A program made the position numbers and the translations under genes. 64,000 nt of DNA from Lysinibacter sp. HNR (GTDB lineage Bacteria > Actinomycetota > Actinomycetes > Actinomycetales > Microbacteriaceae): the NCBI RefSeq assembly GCF_029760935.1, contig NZ_CP121684.1, forward strand, positions 310,001 through 374,000, in the 5' to 3' direction. The notes beneath the pieces are model-generated. The model worked only from the letters and a program-made list of their open reading frames with translations, ran no database searches and had not been told where the DNA came from. Below, piece after piece: positions 36,939 to 45,720 of this stretch; position 1 is the stretch's first letter, and each line of letters begins with the position of its first letter.

Positions 36939-37934
36939 CTAGTCGGAGCTTCTCAGCACAATAGCCTCCGTGGAGGGTGCCGGGTCGTGAGGATCGATGT
37001 ATACGTCGGGCTCGAGATAGATCACGCGCGCTGCGGGAACCGCGTTGCGGATGCGCTCCTCGGCTTTATTAATTAGTACCGAGAGCTCAGCAATGGTTTT
37101 GCGGGGAGAAACAGCGATCTTTGCCCCGATCAGAAATTCGTCAGGGCCAAGATAGAGGCTCTTCATATGGATGATTCGCTCAATCTCGTCGTCCCTGAGC
37201 AGAGCCTTCTCAATAAGAACGATATCTTCGTCAGAGGCGCCCTCGCCAACAAGCAGGCTCTTGATCTCTACGCCAAGAATGATCGCAACGGCAATGAGAA
37301 GAATACCAATAAGGATTGTTGCAATACCGTCAAAAAGGCCATTACCCGTGATGGTGGTGAGCCCCACACCCAACAGTGCAATGACAAGACCGGCAAGGGC
37401 GGCAACATCCTCGAGCAAAACCACGGGAAGTTCGGGGGCCTTGGAACGCCGCACAAACTGAACCCAGGATTTATTGCCGCGCAGGGGATTGCTTTCGCGG
37501 ACGGCGGTGCGCAGCGAGAAGCTCTCTAGCACTATAGCCACCAGCAGCACACCAACGGGCAGCCACCACGCCTCAAGCGGGTGAGGGTCTTGAATTTTAT
37601 TCACACCCTCGTATACAGAGAAAACGCCGCCGACAGTAAAGAGAATGATGGCAACTACAAACGCGTAGACAAAGCGCACGCGTCCATAACCAAAGGGATG
37701 CTCCCGATCTGCCTTTTGCCTGGCGCGTTTATGCCCCAGGAGTAGCAGAAGCTGATTGCCGGAGTCGGCGAGAGAGTGCACTCCCTCCGCCAGCAGCGCG
37801 GAGGAACCCGAGATAAACCACGCAAAAAACTTTGCAATCGCAATTCCGAGATTTGCTCCGAATGCTGCGATTATGGCTTTTCTTCCGCCTGAAGCGCTCA
37901 CAGGTTCTCCGATTTCTGCGGTGGGGGTGTTCAT
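36939..37934 (-). CDS. Cation diffusion facilitator (CDF) metal exporter
   Basis: 331 residues. Six membrane segments in the first ~215 residues, with the metal-site motif EGVHSLADSGNQ in segment 2 and LLEDVAALAGL in segment 5, then a cytosolic ferredoxin-like domain (EIERIIHMKSLYLGPDEFLIGAKIAVSP...YLEPDVYIDP). It exports divalent metals (Zn, Mn or Fe) by proton antiport; the metal is not predictable by eye. Divergent from proC. Confidence 0.9.
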   Translation of the reverse strand: MNTPTAEIGEPVSASGGRKAIIAAFGANLGIAIAKFFAWFISGSSALLAEGVHSLADSGNQLLLLLGHKRARQKADREHPFGYGRVRFVYAFVVAIILFTVGGVFSVYEGVNKIQDPHPLEAWWLPVGVLLVAIVLESFSLRTAVRESNPLRGNKSWVQFVRRSKAPELPVVLLEDVAALAGLVIALLGVGLTTITGNGLFDGIATILIGILLIAVAIILGVEIKSLLVGEGASDEDIVLIEKALLRDDEIERIIHMKSLYLGPDEFLIGAKIAVSPRKTIAELSVLINKAEERIRNAVPAARVIYLEPDVYIDPHDPAPSTEAIVLRSSD

Positions 37935-37953
37935 ACCATTCTATGATGGTGGG

Positions 37954-38808
37954 GTGACCGCCCATAAAGAGAATATTCAATTACCCATTATTGCTATCCT
38001 TGGACTCGGATCGATGGGGGGTGCCATTCTCTCGGGACTACGTAATCCGCTGGTGCGGCCCTCGGGGGGCATCCGTGTGACCAACCGAACCGCGTCAAAA
38101 GCGGCGGCTTTTGACGGAGACGATGACGTTATCGCCTACGCGCTCGAGAATGACCCCGACGCAAATCGCAGGGCGGTGACTGGAGCGCAGATCGTTTTGG
38201 TTGCGGTGAAACCCTGGATGGTTTCAGATCTTATGGCCGAGATTGCCGACGCCCTTGAACCCGGCACCATTGTGGTGAGCGTTGCCTCCGGGGTGGCCTC
38301 CAAAACCTATGAGGACGCTCTGCCCCCAAACATCTCCGTGCTACGTTCGATGCCCAACACCCCCGCCGTGGTGGGGAAGGCCGTGACGGGCCTGAGCCAC
38401 GGGAGCCGGTCGAGCGAGGCTGACCTGAAACTTGTTACCGCTGTTTTTGAGACGGTTGGCACCGTGATTGTTGTTCCCGAATCCCAGCTAGACGCGCTCA
38501 GCACCATCTCGGGATCGGGGCCCGCATATGTTTTTCTCTTTATCGAAAAACTGATGGCGGCGGCTGTCTCCCTGGGGTTCGATGCAGAACAGGCCAGGGT
38601 GCTGGTGGAGGGAACGTTTGCCGGTGCGTCCGAACTTGTGGTTGCTACCGGCACCAACCCGGCTGAGCTGCGACGGCAGGTAACGAGCCCGCAGGGAACC
38701 ACAGAGCGCGCGATCGCGGTGTTTCAGAAACATATTCCCGACAAGGTGTTTGTTGACGCCGTCGAGGCTGCTCTTGCCCGTGCACGGGAGTTGGGCTCTT
38801 CCCCCTAA
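37954..38808 (+). CDS. proC: Pyrroline-5-carboxylate reductase
   Basis: 284 residues from GTG 37954 (GGTGGG upstream). NAD(P)-binding LGLGSMGGAILSGL, SVASGVASKTYED, LRSMPNTPAVVGKAVTGLS and the C-terminal SGSGPAYVFLFIEKLMAAAVSLGF...TSPQGTTERAI motifs are complete. Last step of proline synthesis. The longer open frame upstream overlaps the divergent CDF gene and is not used. Confidence 0.95.
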   Translation: MTAHKENIQLPIIAILGLGSMGGAILSGLRNPLVRPSGGIRVTNRTASKAAAFDGDDDVIAYALENDPDANRRAVTGAQIVLVAVKPWMVSDLMAEIADALEPGTIVVSVASGVASKTYEDALPPNISVLRSMPNTPAVVGKAVTGLSHGSRSSEADLKLVTAVFETVGTVIVVPESQLDALSTISGSGPAYVFLFIEKLMAAAVSLGFDAEQARVLVEGTFAGASELVVATGTNPAELRRQVTSPQGTTERAIAVFQKHIPDKVFVDAVEAALARARELGSSP

Positions 38809-38933
38809 GCGCGGTCGTCAGCGCAACGCACCGATTTGAGGAGGCTGTATCGTAGGGTGCAGCCATGTTGTGTGCGTGAGTCGGGTGGAAAAGAACTCGA
38901 AAGATCGAGCCTGAGTGGGAATAGAATGGGCCT

Positions 38934-39488
38934 ATGGTGCGAGCATCCAATATTCCCGCAATAGAAAAAGCTACGCAAAAAACCTGGGCGCAGTGGCTCG
39001 ATTTTTTTAATTCCCACGGCGCCGCGCAACTTTCTCATCCAGAAATTGCCGCTCTTGCCTACGAAGAAATCGTGAGCCTACCGATTAACTCGGGGTGGTG
39101 GGCACAGGCAACCGCGATCGCTTTTGAACAGCAGGCGGGTCTTCGTTCCCCCGGGCAAAGTCGCCGAGGAAGCTTTGCTGTGACCGTGAGTAGAACACTG
39201 GTGGGAACGGTGGACGGCGCTCGCGATAGGTGGGAGACATTTATTGCCGATCGTCAGGATTTTAATACCGTTCCCGTCGAGGGGGAAGCCTCAATCAGCG
39301 GCGCAAACGAGTGGCGCTATTGGCGTTGCCGCCTGGAGGACGGCTCCCGAATCAGCGTTGATATTTACCAGAAGGTGCCGGAAAAGGTTACATTTTCGCT
39401 GAATCACAGCAAGCTGGAATCGGCGGAGAAGGTAGAGCAGTGGCGAGCGTACTGGAAGGGCCTATTGAAGGACTTTGTGGTGGTGTAG
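38934..39488 (+). CDS. DUF4287-like small cytosolic protein
   Basis: 184 residues. The first ~80 match the DUF4287 pattern (KTWAQWLDFFNSHGAAQLSHPEIAALAYE...GWWAQATAIAFEQQAGLRSPGQS). The rest looks like a START/AHSA1-type domain (SFAVTVSRTLVGTVDGARDRWETF...WRCRLEDGSRISVDIYQKVPEKVTFSLNHSKLESAEKVEQWRAYWKGLLKDF). This fusion is found in several actinobacteria. Function unknown. Confidence 0.7.
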   Translation: MVRASNIPAIEKATQKTWAQWLDFFNSHGAAQLSHPEIAALAYEEIVSLPINSGWWAQATAIAFEQQAGLRSPGQSRRGSFAVTVSRTLVGTVDGARDRWETFIADRQDFNTVPVEGEASISGANEWRYWRCRLEDGSRISVDIYQKVPEKVTFSLNHSKLESAEKVEQWRAYWKGLLKDFVVV

Positions 39489-39509
39489 CTTCGCAAGAAC
39501 CTCTCACTA

Positions 39510-39764
39510 TTACTGAGGCCCTTCCCCAGGGCGGACGGCGGGGTCGATAACCAGAAGATCCCCAACTTCGCAATTAAGTTCTAAGCAGATTGATAGAAGG
39601 GTTGAGTATCGGATTGCTCTGGCCCTGTTGTTTTTGAGTACCGAAAGGTTAACCAGGGAAATGCCCACCCGTTTGCTCAGCTGGGTGAGAGTGATCCTGC
39701 GGTCTATGAGTAGTTCGTCAAGGCGACAGTGAACGCCGGTTTCCGTCGGCTCTGAAAACGTCAC
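39510..39764 (-). CDS. XRE/YozG-type small regulator
   Basis: 84 residues: LDELLIDRRITLTQLSKRVGISLVNLSVLKNNRARAIRYSTLLSICLELNCEVGDLLVID is the classic YozG-like Cro/C1 HTH. Directly follows the DUF2975-like gene (stop and start overlap at 39764), a pairing seen widely in Firmicutes and Actinobacteria. Confidence 0.88.
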   Translation of the reverse strand: MTFSEPTETGVHCRLDELLIDRRITLTQLSKRVGISLVNLSVLKNNRARAIRYSTLLSICLELNCEVGDLLVIDPAVRPGEGPQ

Positions 39765-40393
39765 TAGATGAGCCCTTCCGTGTCGCGCTGTATGCGCTCA
39801 CCGGTTTCAAAAGTCAGCGCAATAACAAGAACAATGACCCCGGCGATGATTGGTGTCGTTGTGATATTAAAACTGAAAGGCCAGTAGTAGTCCACGTTTC
39901 TCGTTCCGTTGAGTTGCTCTGCAACGAACCATCCGCCAAAACCGTTGAGCGCTTGGCTGAGCAGTGAACCGATCATGAGGGTCGCTCCGAGTATTATGAA
40001 ACTTCGTGTAATGGGAGGTCTAAACGGGTGTCCACGCAAATTGCCCCAGCTAAGCAGCGTGACCGACACCGCGATCGTCAGGGTTGTGAGGAGGGATATG
40101 AGGCGTCCGGCGATAAGAAACGTGACGGCGGCGGGTGTGATGTCTGAGACGAGAAGGTTGGCCGAGGTGAACGTGCCTGTATTGATAAGGGCCGTTCCAA
40201 AACTATCTGGAACCGGTGTTTCTGCGTTGAGTGTGACGCTGTACTGCCCTGAAGAGAGCTGAATAGCTATGCTCACAACCGTCAGTATAAGCGCGCTGGT
40301 ACCCGTGATGATGGCCGCAATAAACACTAACCAGAGCACCGCTTTGTTTCCCCATCCCGATTTTGTTGCGGCGCGTTTTCATTGCGGTCTCAT
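39764..40393 (-). CDS. DUF2975-like membrane protein, with in-frame TGA at codon 5
   Basis: About 191-209 residues with four membrane segments, pattern of DUF2975 (TLTIAVSVTLLSWGNLRGHPFRPPITRSFIILGATLMIGSLLSQALN). AAGGAG 4 nt before ATG 40393 gives MRPQ, then TGA, then KRAATKSGWGNKAVLWLVFIAA in the same frame. The only later start before the first membrane segment is GTG 40339, without SD. So either the TGA is a nonsense mutation or sequencing error, or translation restarts downstream. Function unknown; its partner is the YozG-type regulator just downstream. Confidence 0.65.
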
Positions 40394-40560
40394 GGTGCTC
40401 CTTGGCTTTCACCGACAGGAAAAACTTATCGATTATCGTTAAGTTATCGCTCATCGATGAGATTAGCAAGAGGCTATGTCTGTGTGTACTCTGGATGTGT
40501 TTTACATCCTGGCAGCGTCCCACAGGCCGGGACTCATAAACCCGGACGCTTTCTCAGTGA

Positions 40561-41226
40561 CTACATGGCCGCAAAGCGCTCGATGTCAGACTCGGTTCCC
40601 GAGACGATAATCAGGTCGTGATTGGAGACCACGGTTTCCCCGGTGGCGTAGGTAAAGTCTTTGCCCGGGGTTTTCACCCCCACGACGGTGACGCGGTATT
40701 TAGAACGCACCCCGCTCTCGTTGAGAGAGAGACCGCGGATGGGCTTCGGGGGATACATCTTGACCAGCACAAAGTCGTCGTCAAACTGGATGAAGTCGAG
40801 CATCCTACCGGAGACCAGGTGGGACACGCGTTCCCCAGCCTCGCGTTCGGGGTAGATCACGTGGTTGACTCCGATGCGCTCCAGTATTGTGCCGTGCGAC
40901 TGCGACATGGCCTTGGCCCAGATCTGGGGAATTCCCAGGTCGACCAGGTTGGCTGCGACCAGTACGCTGGCCTCCACCGAGGAACCCACCGCCACAACGG
41001 CGATATCAAAGTCTTTGGCTCCCAGCTGGATGAGAGCATCCATTGAGCGGGCATCGGCCTGTACCGTGTGGGTCACCCGGTCTGCCCATTTTTGTACCAA
41101 AACAGGGTCGATCTCGACAGCAAGGACCTCGCGATCCAGGCGATCAAGTTGACCGGCTGTGGCAGCCCCAAAACGCCCGAGTCCAATGATGAGCACGGGG
41201 GAGTCGTGACGAATACGATCAACCAA
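40561..41226 (-). CDS. trkA: TrkA-family potassium uptake regulatory protein
   Basis: 221 residues from TTG 41226, which overlaps the TGA of trkH. RCK N domain with the NAD fold VLIIGLGRFGAATAGQLDRLDREVLAVEIDP (about 12-42) and an RCK C domain (GLSLNESGVRSKYRVTVVGVKTPGKDF). Single-unit KtrA/CeoB-like size. It gates the TrkH channel in response to nucleotides. Coupled to trkH. Confidence 0.92.
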   Translation of the reverse strand: MVDRIRHDSPVLIIGLGRFGAATAGQLDRLDREVLAVEIDPVLVQKWADRVTHTVQADARSMDALIQLGAKDFDIAVVAVGSSVEASVLVAANLVDLGIPQIWAKAMSQSHGTILERIGVNHVIYPEREAGERVSHLVSGRMLDFIQFDDDFVLVKMYPPKPIRGLSLNESGVRSKYRVTVVGVKTPGKDFTYATGETVVSNHDLIIVSGTESDIERFAAM

Positions 41227-42661
41227 CGATTGGCCTCTCTTCTGGTCTGCGGAAAAATTGCGAGCGGGTGCTCGCGGCCACTGCGGCGGCGAGAGTAACT
41301 GTACCAACTCGACCGGCCCACATGGTAGCGGCAAGAACATATTTTCCTGCGTCCGGCAGGTTTTCTGTGACACCCGTGCTGAGTCCGCAGGTGCCAAACG
41401 CCGATATTACATCAAATAGCACGTAGTCGAGGGGTAGCTTTGTCATCTGGAGCAGGATGATTGTTGAGGTGGCAATAATGGTCGCGGCCCACAGCACAAC
41501 GCTCACCGCAACCCGCAGCACCTCGGTGGGAATTCGTCGTTCAAACGCCTGGATGTCTTTGTACCCTCGAGCTTCCGCAAAAGCGGCTAAGAACAAGACC
41601 GCCAGGGTTGTTACCTTGATCCCGCCCGCGGTTGACGCCGATCCGCCCCCCACAAACATGAGCATGTCCATGCTGAGCAGGGTGGAGCCGTTCATCTCGC
41701 CCACGTCAAGGGTCGAGAGTCCGCCCGAGCGGGTCATGGTCGACATAAAGAGGGAAGAGAGGATGCGCTGACCAAACGTCTGTTCACCCAGCGTTGCGTC
41801 GTTGTCCCACTCCAACCCGGCAATAGCGAGGGCGCCCAGGGCAATGAGAGCTCCGGTGGTGAGAAGAGTGAGCTTGGCGTGCAGCGGCAGCCTGTGAGGT
41901 CTGCGCCAACCGCGCGCTCGGGCAAACCGGTAAAGCGCAAAAATGACCGGAAACCCGATACTCCCGAGGGAGACTCCCACGCCCAAGACTATGAGCATGT
42001 ACGGATCGGTTTTAAAGGGTTCCATTCCGGCGGCGGTGGGCACAAAACCGGTGTTGGTGAAGGCGGAGGCCGCAAAATAGAAGCTCTGCCACAGGGAGGT
42101 GAGAAACGTTTCCCCCGTGAGCAGCAGGCGGGGAAGGATGAGGAGGGTGAGGGTTCCCTCAATCACCAGAACGCTGGAAACAATCGCTCCCAATAATCCG
42201 CCGATATCGCCGAGACGCACCGTTTGGCTCTCCGCCACGGGGCCGTGGTGGGCGCGTGCCGGGTTGTTGTCGCTTGCCGCGAGTAGGCGCTGTTTAAGCC
42301 CTAGACGCCGTGACACGGCAACCCCCAGGAGACTTGCTACCGTCAATACGCCGATGCCACCAATTTGCAGACCGAGGAGCACAACAATATTTCCGAAGGT
42401 GGACCAGTGCGTGGCCATGTCAACAACCGTCAATCCGGTGACACAGATGGCAGACATCGCTGTAAAGAAGGCGTTGACCAACGGGGTGGGGGAGCCATCC
42501 GCGGCAGAGATGGGAAGCATCAACAGCCCGGTGAAGAGCAGAATCAGCGCGCTAAAGACCGTGATTGCAAAGCGAGCGGGCCACGACTCTACAAAATGAT
42601 TCATCGCCTTGCGGATGCGCTTCAGCAGTGGAAGCTGCGTAGCGGCTATGGGGCGGGTCAT
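41219..42661 (-). CDS. trkH: TrkH/KtrB-family potassium transporter
   Basis: 480 residues. Membrane protein with the four M1-P-M2 repeats of the TrkH family. First filter region AMSAICVTGLTVVD, second AASAFTNTGFVP, third TMTRSGGLSTLDVG, fourth ISAFGTCGLSTGV. K+ (and possibly Na+) uptake with TrkA. The gene order trkH-trkA with a 8-bp overlap is common in actinobacteria. Confidence 0.94.
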   Translation of the reverse strand: MTRPIAATQLPLLKRIRKAMNHFVESWPARFAITVFSALILLFTGLLMLPISAADGSPTPLVNAFFTAMSAICVTGLTVVDMATHWSTFGNIVVLLGLQIGGIGVLTVASLLGVAVSRRLGLKQRLLAASDNNPARAHHGPVAESQTVRLGDIGGLLGAIVSSVLVIEGTLTLLILPRLLLTGETFLTSLWQSFYFAASAFTNTGFVPTAAGMEPFKTDPYMLIVLGVGVSLGSIGFPVIFALYRFARARGWRRPHRLPLHAKLTLLTTGALIALGALAIAGLEWDNDATLGEQTFGQRILSSLFMSTMTRSGGLSTLDVGEMNGSTLLSMDMLMFVGGGSASTAGGIKVTTLAVLFLAAFAEARGYKDIQAFERRIPTEVLRVAVSVVLWAATIIATSTIILLQMTKLPLDYVLFDVISAFGTCGLSTGVTENLPDAGKYVLAATMWAGRVGTVTLAAAVAASTRSQFFRRPEERPIVG

Positions 42662-42757
42662 TCGTATCCTTGGTACCGCGCGAGGGGAACGCGATTTATT
42701 TTAGAAGTTTTCTTAGTTGTTTGCCATGCTACACACAAAGGCAAGTACCCTGTATGT

Positions 42758-43189
42758 ATGCCAGATATATTCAATGTTATTGCGGATGCGACTCGACGCG
42801 ACATTCTGCTTATTCTGCTTGAACGATATCGGCAGGAGAAAGAGATCAGCGTCTCTGAAATTGTGGCCAAGCTTGAGCTGAGTCAGCCAACCGTTTCAAA
42901 GCATCTTAAAGTGCTACGTGAGTCGGATCTGGTGTCGGTCCGCGAGGAGGGGCAGCATCGCTTCTACACGCTTTCTTACGAGCCGTTAGAACAGGTCGAA
43001 GACTTTGTTGTGCCGTTTCTGAGTGCCGACTTTGACGGCGACGTTACGGTGGAGTTTGTCGATGTAGAAGATGACGACCAGGTTTTGAGCGAGGGAGTGG
43101 AGAGCGCAGCCGCTTCGCTGGGACGTGCTGCTGCGGATGCTGGGCATACCGTTCGTGAACTGGTTGCACGTTTCCGGCTGCGTTCTTGA
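42758..43189 (+). CDS. ArsR-family winged-helix regulator
   Basis: 143 residues. The N-terminal HTH (IFNVIADATRRDILLILLE...ISVSEIVAKLELSQPTVSKHLKVLRESDLVSVREEGQHRFYTL) is ArsR-like, without the Cys metal site ELCVC. The acidic C-terminal region (VDVEDDDQVLSEGVE) is unassigned. Divergent from trkH, so it might control it (inference). ATG 42758 is near the likely promoter, so the mRNA may be leaderless. Confidence 0.85.
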   Translation: MPDIFNVIADATRRDILLILLERYRQEKEISVSEIVAKLELSQPTVSKHLKVLRESDLVSVREEGQHRFYTLSYEPLEQVEDFVVPFLSADFDGDVTVEFVDVEDDDQVLSEGVESAAASLGRAAADAGHTVRELVARFRLRS

Positions 43190-43336
43190 GCCGGTGTTCT
43201 TGAGTTGCGGTTTACGAGATGAGGGAAGATTCTCAGGCACCTGAGTTTCGCAGTTAGGGTTTTTGCCCACTAGAATGGTGTTTCTGTCGGTAGTTTTATC
43301 TTTTGACTAAATTTTATAGATCGTGTGAGGTTTTTT

Positions 43337-43435
43337 GTGGGTTCTGTAATTAAGAAGCGCCGCAAGCGGATGGCAAAGAAGAAGCATCGTAAGCTGCTTC
43401 GTAAGACTCGTCACCAGCGTCGCAATAAGAAGTAA
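43337..43435 (+). CDS. 30S ribosomal protein bS22 (AURKAIP1/COX24-type)
   Basis: 32 residues from GTG 43337, 17 of them Lys or Arg (GSVIKKRRKRMAKKKHRKLL...). This tiny highly basic protein is conserved across Actinobacteria and in mycobacteria is part of the small ribosomal subunit. GTGAGG upstream acts as SD. A 9-bp-stem hairpin follows the TAA. Confidence 0.92.
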   Translation: MGSVIKKRRKRMAKKKHRKLLRKTRHQRRNKK

Positions 43436-43456
43436 CAGCTTTCTTTTGAAAAGTGT

Positions 43457-43488
43457 GAGCGCTAGGGCCCTCATTGGTTCTAGCGCTC
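43457..43488. terminator. Bidirectional terminator hairpin after bS22
   Basis: GAGCGCTAG / CTAGCGCTC, 9-bp stem with 14-nt loop, then TTGTTA. It lies between bS22 (+) and the XRE gene (-, stop at 43492), so it can serve both. Confidence 0.75.
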
Positions 43489-43491
43489 TTG

Positions 43492-43737
43492 TTATGCCTG
43501 GGATTCGTCGGTGATTCCGTGGACAAGCTCTGCCATGTCTATTTGAAGGGCTATGCAGATTCTAAACAGTGTTTGGAGTGTGGGTGATGTGTCCCCGCGT
43601 TCGACCCTACCGAGACTGGTGGGGTGCATCTCGCACTCCTCCGCAAGGCTCTCAATGGTGAGCTTTTGCACTCGACGGGCTGAACGGATTCGAGAGCCGA
43701 CGCGCTCCGCCACCTTCTGTTGACGCCAACTATTCAT
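43492..43737 (-). CDS. Small XRE-type regulator
   Basis: 81 residues: VGSRIRSARRVQKLTIESLAEECEMHPTSLGRVERGDTSPTLQTLFRICIALQIDMAELV is a complete Cro/C1 HTH domain. Convergent with bS22, divergent from the glutaredoxin-like gene. No partner toxin seen. Confidence 0.88.
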   Translation of the reverse strand: MNSWRQQKVAERVGSRIRSARRVQKLTIESLAEECEMHPTSLGRVERGDTSPTLQTLFRICIALQIDMAELVHGITDESQA

Positions 43738-43892
43738 CTTTTTAGTAAATTCACTTGTCTATTTTGTATCCAGAGTTTATTTTCATGCGGTGTAAAAACT
43801 TAGGGCGATGATACTGGTCGATTGGGACTCCTTGGGTCCATTTATGACGGTCTGAGGCTGCCCTGGAAACGAGGGGACTAAGCTAGGTGATT

Positions 43893-44165
43893 ATGGCAAC
43901 AACCGAATTGACGCTGATAGGTAAAGCCGGTTGTCACCTCTGTGATGATGCCCGAGACGTGGTTACCGCGGTGCTCGCGCATCCAACACTGATGGAGACG
44001 GGAAGGGACTTTGAACTTGTTGAGAAGTCGATACTCGATGACGAGCAGCTTTTTGAGCGTTACGTTGAGGAAATTCCGGTGCTACTCATAGACGGAAAAG
44101 TTCATAATTACTGGCGCATTGATCCCGAGCGCCTACTCCGAGCACTTCATGCAGAAAGTAGATAG
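43893..44165 (+). CDS. Glutaredoxin-like protein
   Basis: 90 residues. Thioredoxin fold of the DUF836 type with active site CHLC (Cys14, Cys17): LTLIGKAGCHLCDDARDVV ... VEEIPVLLIDGKVHNYWRIDPERLLRAL. Start chosen at ATG 43893; GTG 43887 two codons earlier is possible. Its stop is adjacent to the next gene's ATG, so the pair forms an operon. Confidence 0.85.
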   Translation: MATTELTLIGKAGCHLCDDARDVVTAVLAHPTLMETGRDFELVEKSILDDEQLFERYVEEIPVLLIDGKVHNYWRIDPERLLRALHAESR

Positions 44166-44468
44166 ATGGCTATCCGTCACGTTGTGAGCTGGAAAATTGC
44201 AGCGGATGATCCCGATATACGGGCATCCCAGATCGCGGCGTTTAAAGCCGCGTTGGAAGCATTACCCACGCAGATTAGCCAGATTAAGAATTTGCAGGTG
44301 GGGGTGAACTCTCTGCGCGAGGAAACTAATTGGCACCTCACGCTCATCGTTGACCTTGAGAGTGCTGCGAGTCTCGAGGCGTATGATTCACACCCCGCTC
44401 ATCTTGAGGTTGTTGCGGGCCATCGACACATTTTTGCCGCGCGTGCCGCAGTGGACTTTGAATTCTAG
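44166..44468 (+). CDS. Dabb-domain stress-response protein
   Basis: 100 residues matching the dimeric alpha-beta barrel: MAIRHVVSWKIAADDPDIRASQIAAFKAALEALPTQISQIKNLQVGVNS...DLESAASLEAYDSHPAHLEVVAGH. Function of most members is unknown. Starts one base after the glutaredoxin-like stop codon. Confidence 0.88.
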   Translation: MAIRHVVSWKIAADDPDIRASQIAAFKAALEALPTQISQIKNLQVGVNSLREETNWHLTLIVDLESAASLEAYDSHPAHLEVVAGHRHIFAARAAVDFEF

Positions 44469-44480
44469 GGTGTGTTTCCC

Positions 44481-45140
44481 CTAGTCAAAAACGTTCACGC
44501 GAGTTCCGTTTGCTGTCTGCTCTGCCCGCACCGCGGTGAGGGAGTCTGTGGTGATATCCGCATTGAGTGGACCCGCCACGTGATCTCCCACCAGCCCGAG
44601 GGTTGCGCACCCCGCCGTTCGGGCCGCCGTGAGACCCGCCGGCGCATCCTCGAACACGAGGCAGCGTGTGGGGTCTGCGCCGAGCCGGGACGCTCCTAGG
44701 AGGAACGGTTCGGGATGCGGTTTTCCCTGAGAAACGTCGTCAAAGGTCACCATACTATCGGGCTCTGGCAGCCCGGCAGCGCGAAGCCGAATACGCGCCA
44801 GCACCCGTGTGCAGGAGGTAACGATTGTAAAGGTTCCGGATGGTAGTGAGGTGAGAAGGTCTATTGCTCCGGGAAGAGCAACGATGCCCTCGGTGTCCGA
44901 CTCTTCTAACTCGTTAATGCGCTGGAGAGCAGCTTCTACGCGCTCGGCTGGAACGAGAGTGCGTAGCGTGTGCTCGGCGGGTTTGCCGTGGCTGTCAAGA
45001 AGCAGTCGCGGATCAAAACCCTCTTCTTGGGCAAGCCGCAGCCAGGAACGAATGACCGACGGTGTTGAATCGATAAGCGTGCCGTCTAGGTCAAAGAGCA
45101 GTGCGTCAAATACGTCGGTGAACTTTATATTGTCGGTCAT
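44481..45140 (-). CDS. HAD-superfamily phosphatase (subfamily IA)
   Basis: 219 residues. DLDGTLIDS (Asp17 nucleophile, Asp19), TSCTRVL (motif II), GKPHPEPFLLGASRLG (motif III Lys) and CLVFEDAPAGLTAARTAG (motif IV). Resembles sugar-phosphate phosphatases such as the 2-deoxyglucose-6-phosphatase/YniC group. Same strand as the yajQ gene, 16 bases apart. Confidence 0.9.
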   Translation of the reverse strand: MTDNIKFTDVFDALLFDLDGTLIDSTPSVIRSWLRLAQEEGFDPRLLLDSHGKPAEHTLRTLVPAERVEAALQRINELEESDTEGIVALPGAIDLLTSLPSGTFTIVTSCTRVLARIRLRAAGLPEPDSMVTFDDVSQGKPHPEPFLLGASRLGADPTRCLVFEDAPAGLTAARTAGCATLGLVGDHVAGPLNADITTDSLTAVRAEQTANGTRVNVFD

Positions 45141-45156
45141 CGCTCAGCTCTCCATA

Positions 45157-45645
45157 TCAGCGGAAGTTGACAAATTGCAGGTCAACCTCAACGTCGGCGG
45201 CACGCAGTATCGACATGGTTGCCTGAAGGTCGTCTCTGCTCTTGGAGGAGACCCGAAGCTCTTCTCCCTGAATCTGGCTTTTAACGCTTCGGGGTGCCTC
45301 GTCTCGGATCAGCTTGTTCAGCTTTTTGGCGTTTTCCTGGTCGATGCCCTCTTTAAGGGCGGCCTCGATGCGGTGCTCCTTGCCACTGGGGTAGGGGTCT
45401 TCGACCTTTAAGCTTTTGAGCGAGATGCCGCGCTTAATGAGTTTGGATTGAAACACATCAAGAACAGCTTTTACTCTCTCGACGGTGTCGGCCTTGACGA
45501 GGATCTTGTCTCCGCTCCAATCGATCGATGCCCCAACACCTTTAAAATCGTAGCGCTGCTCAATCTCTTTTTTGGCCTGGTTGAGGGCGTTATTCGCCTC
45601 CATTTTGTCGACCTTGCTTACAACATCAAACGAAGAATCTGCCAT
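45157..45645 (-). CDS. YajQ-family nucleotide-binding protein
   Basis: 162 residues, the full family length (UPF0234): SSFDVVSKVDKMEANNALNQAKKEIEQRYDFKGVGASIDW ... GISLKSLKVEDPYPSGKEHRIEAALKEGI...SVKSQIQGEELRVSSKSRDDLQATM. Some members bind cyclic di-GMP or nucleotides and are linked to stress or virulence control. Confidence 0.94.
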   Translation of the reverse strand: MADSSFDVVSKVDKMEANNALNQAKKEIEQRYDFKGVGASIDWSGDKILVKADTVERVKAVLDVFQSKLIKRGISLKSLKVEDPYPSGKEHRIEAALKEGIDQENAKKLNKLIRDEAPRSVKSQIQGEELRVSSKSRDDLQATMSILRAADVEVDLQFVNFR

Positions 45646-45720
45646 ACCTATATGGTAGTCAGAATTCTTGTGGGTACCAATTGGTTTGTTGTACGAGCGT
45701 CATATGACGGTGACGTGGGA

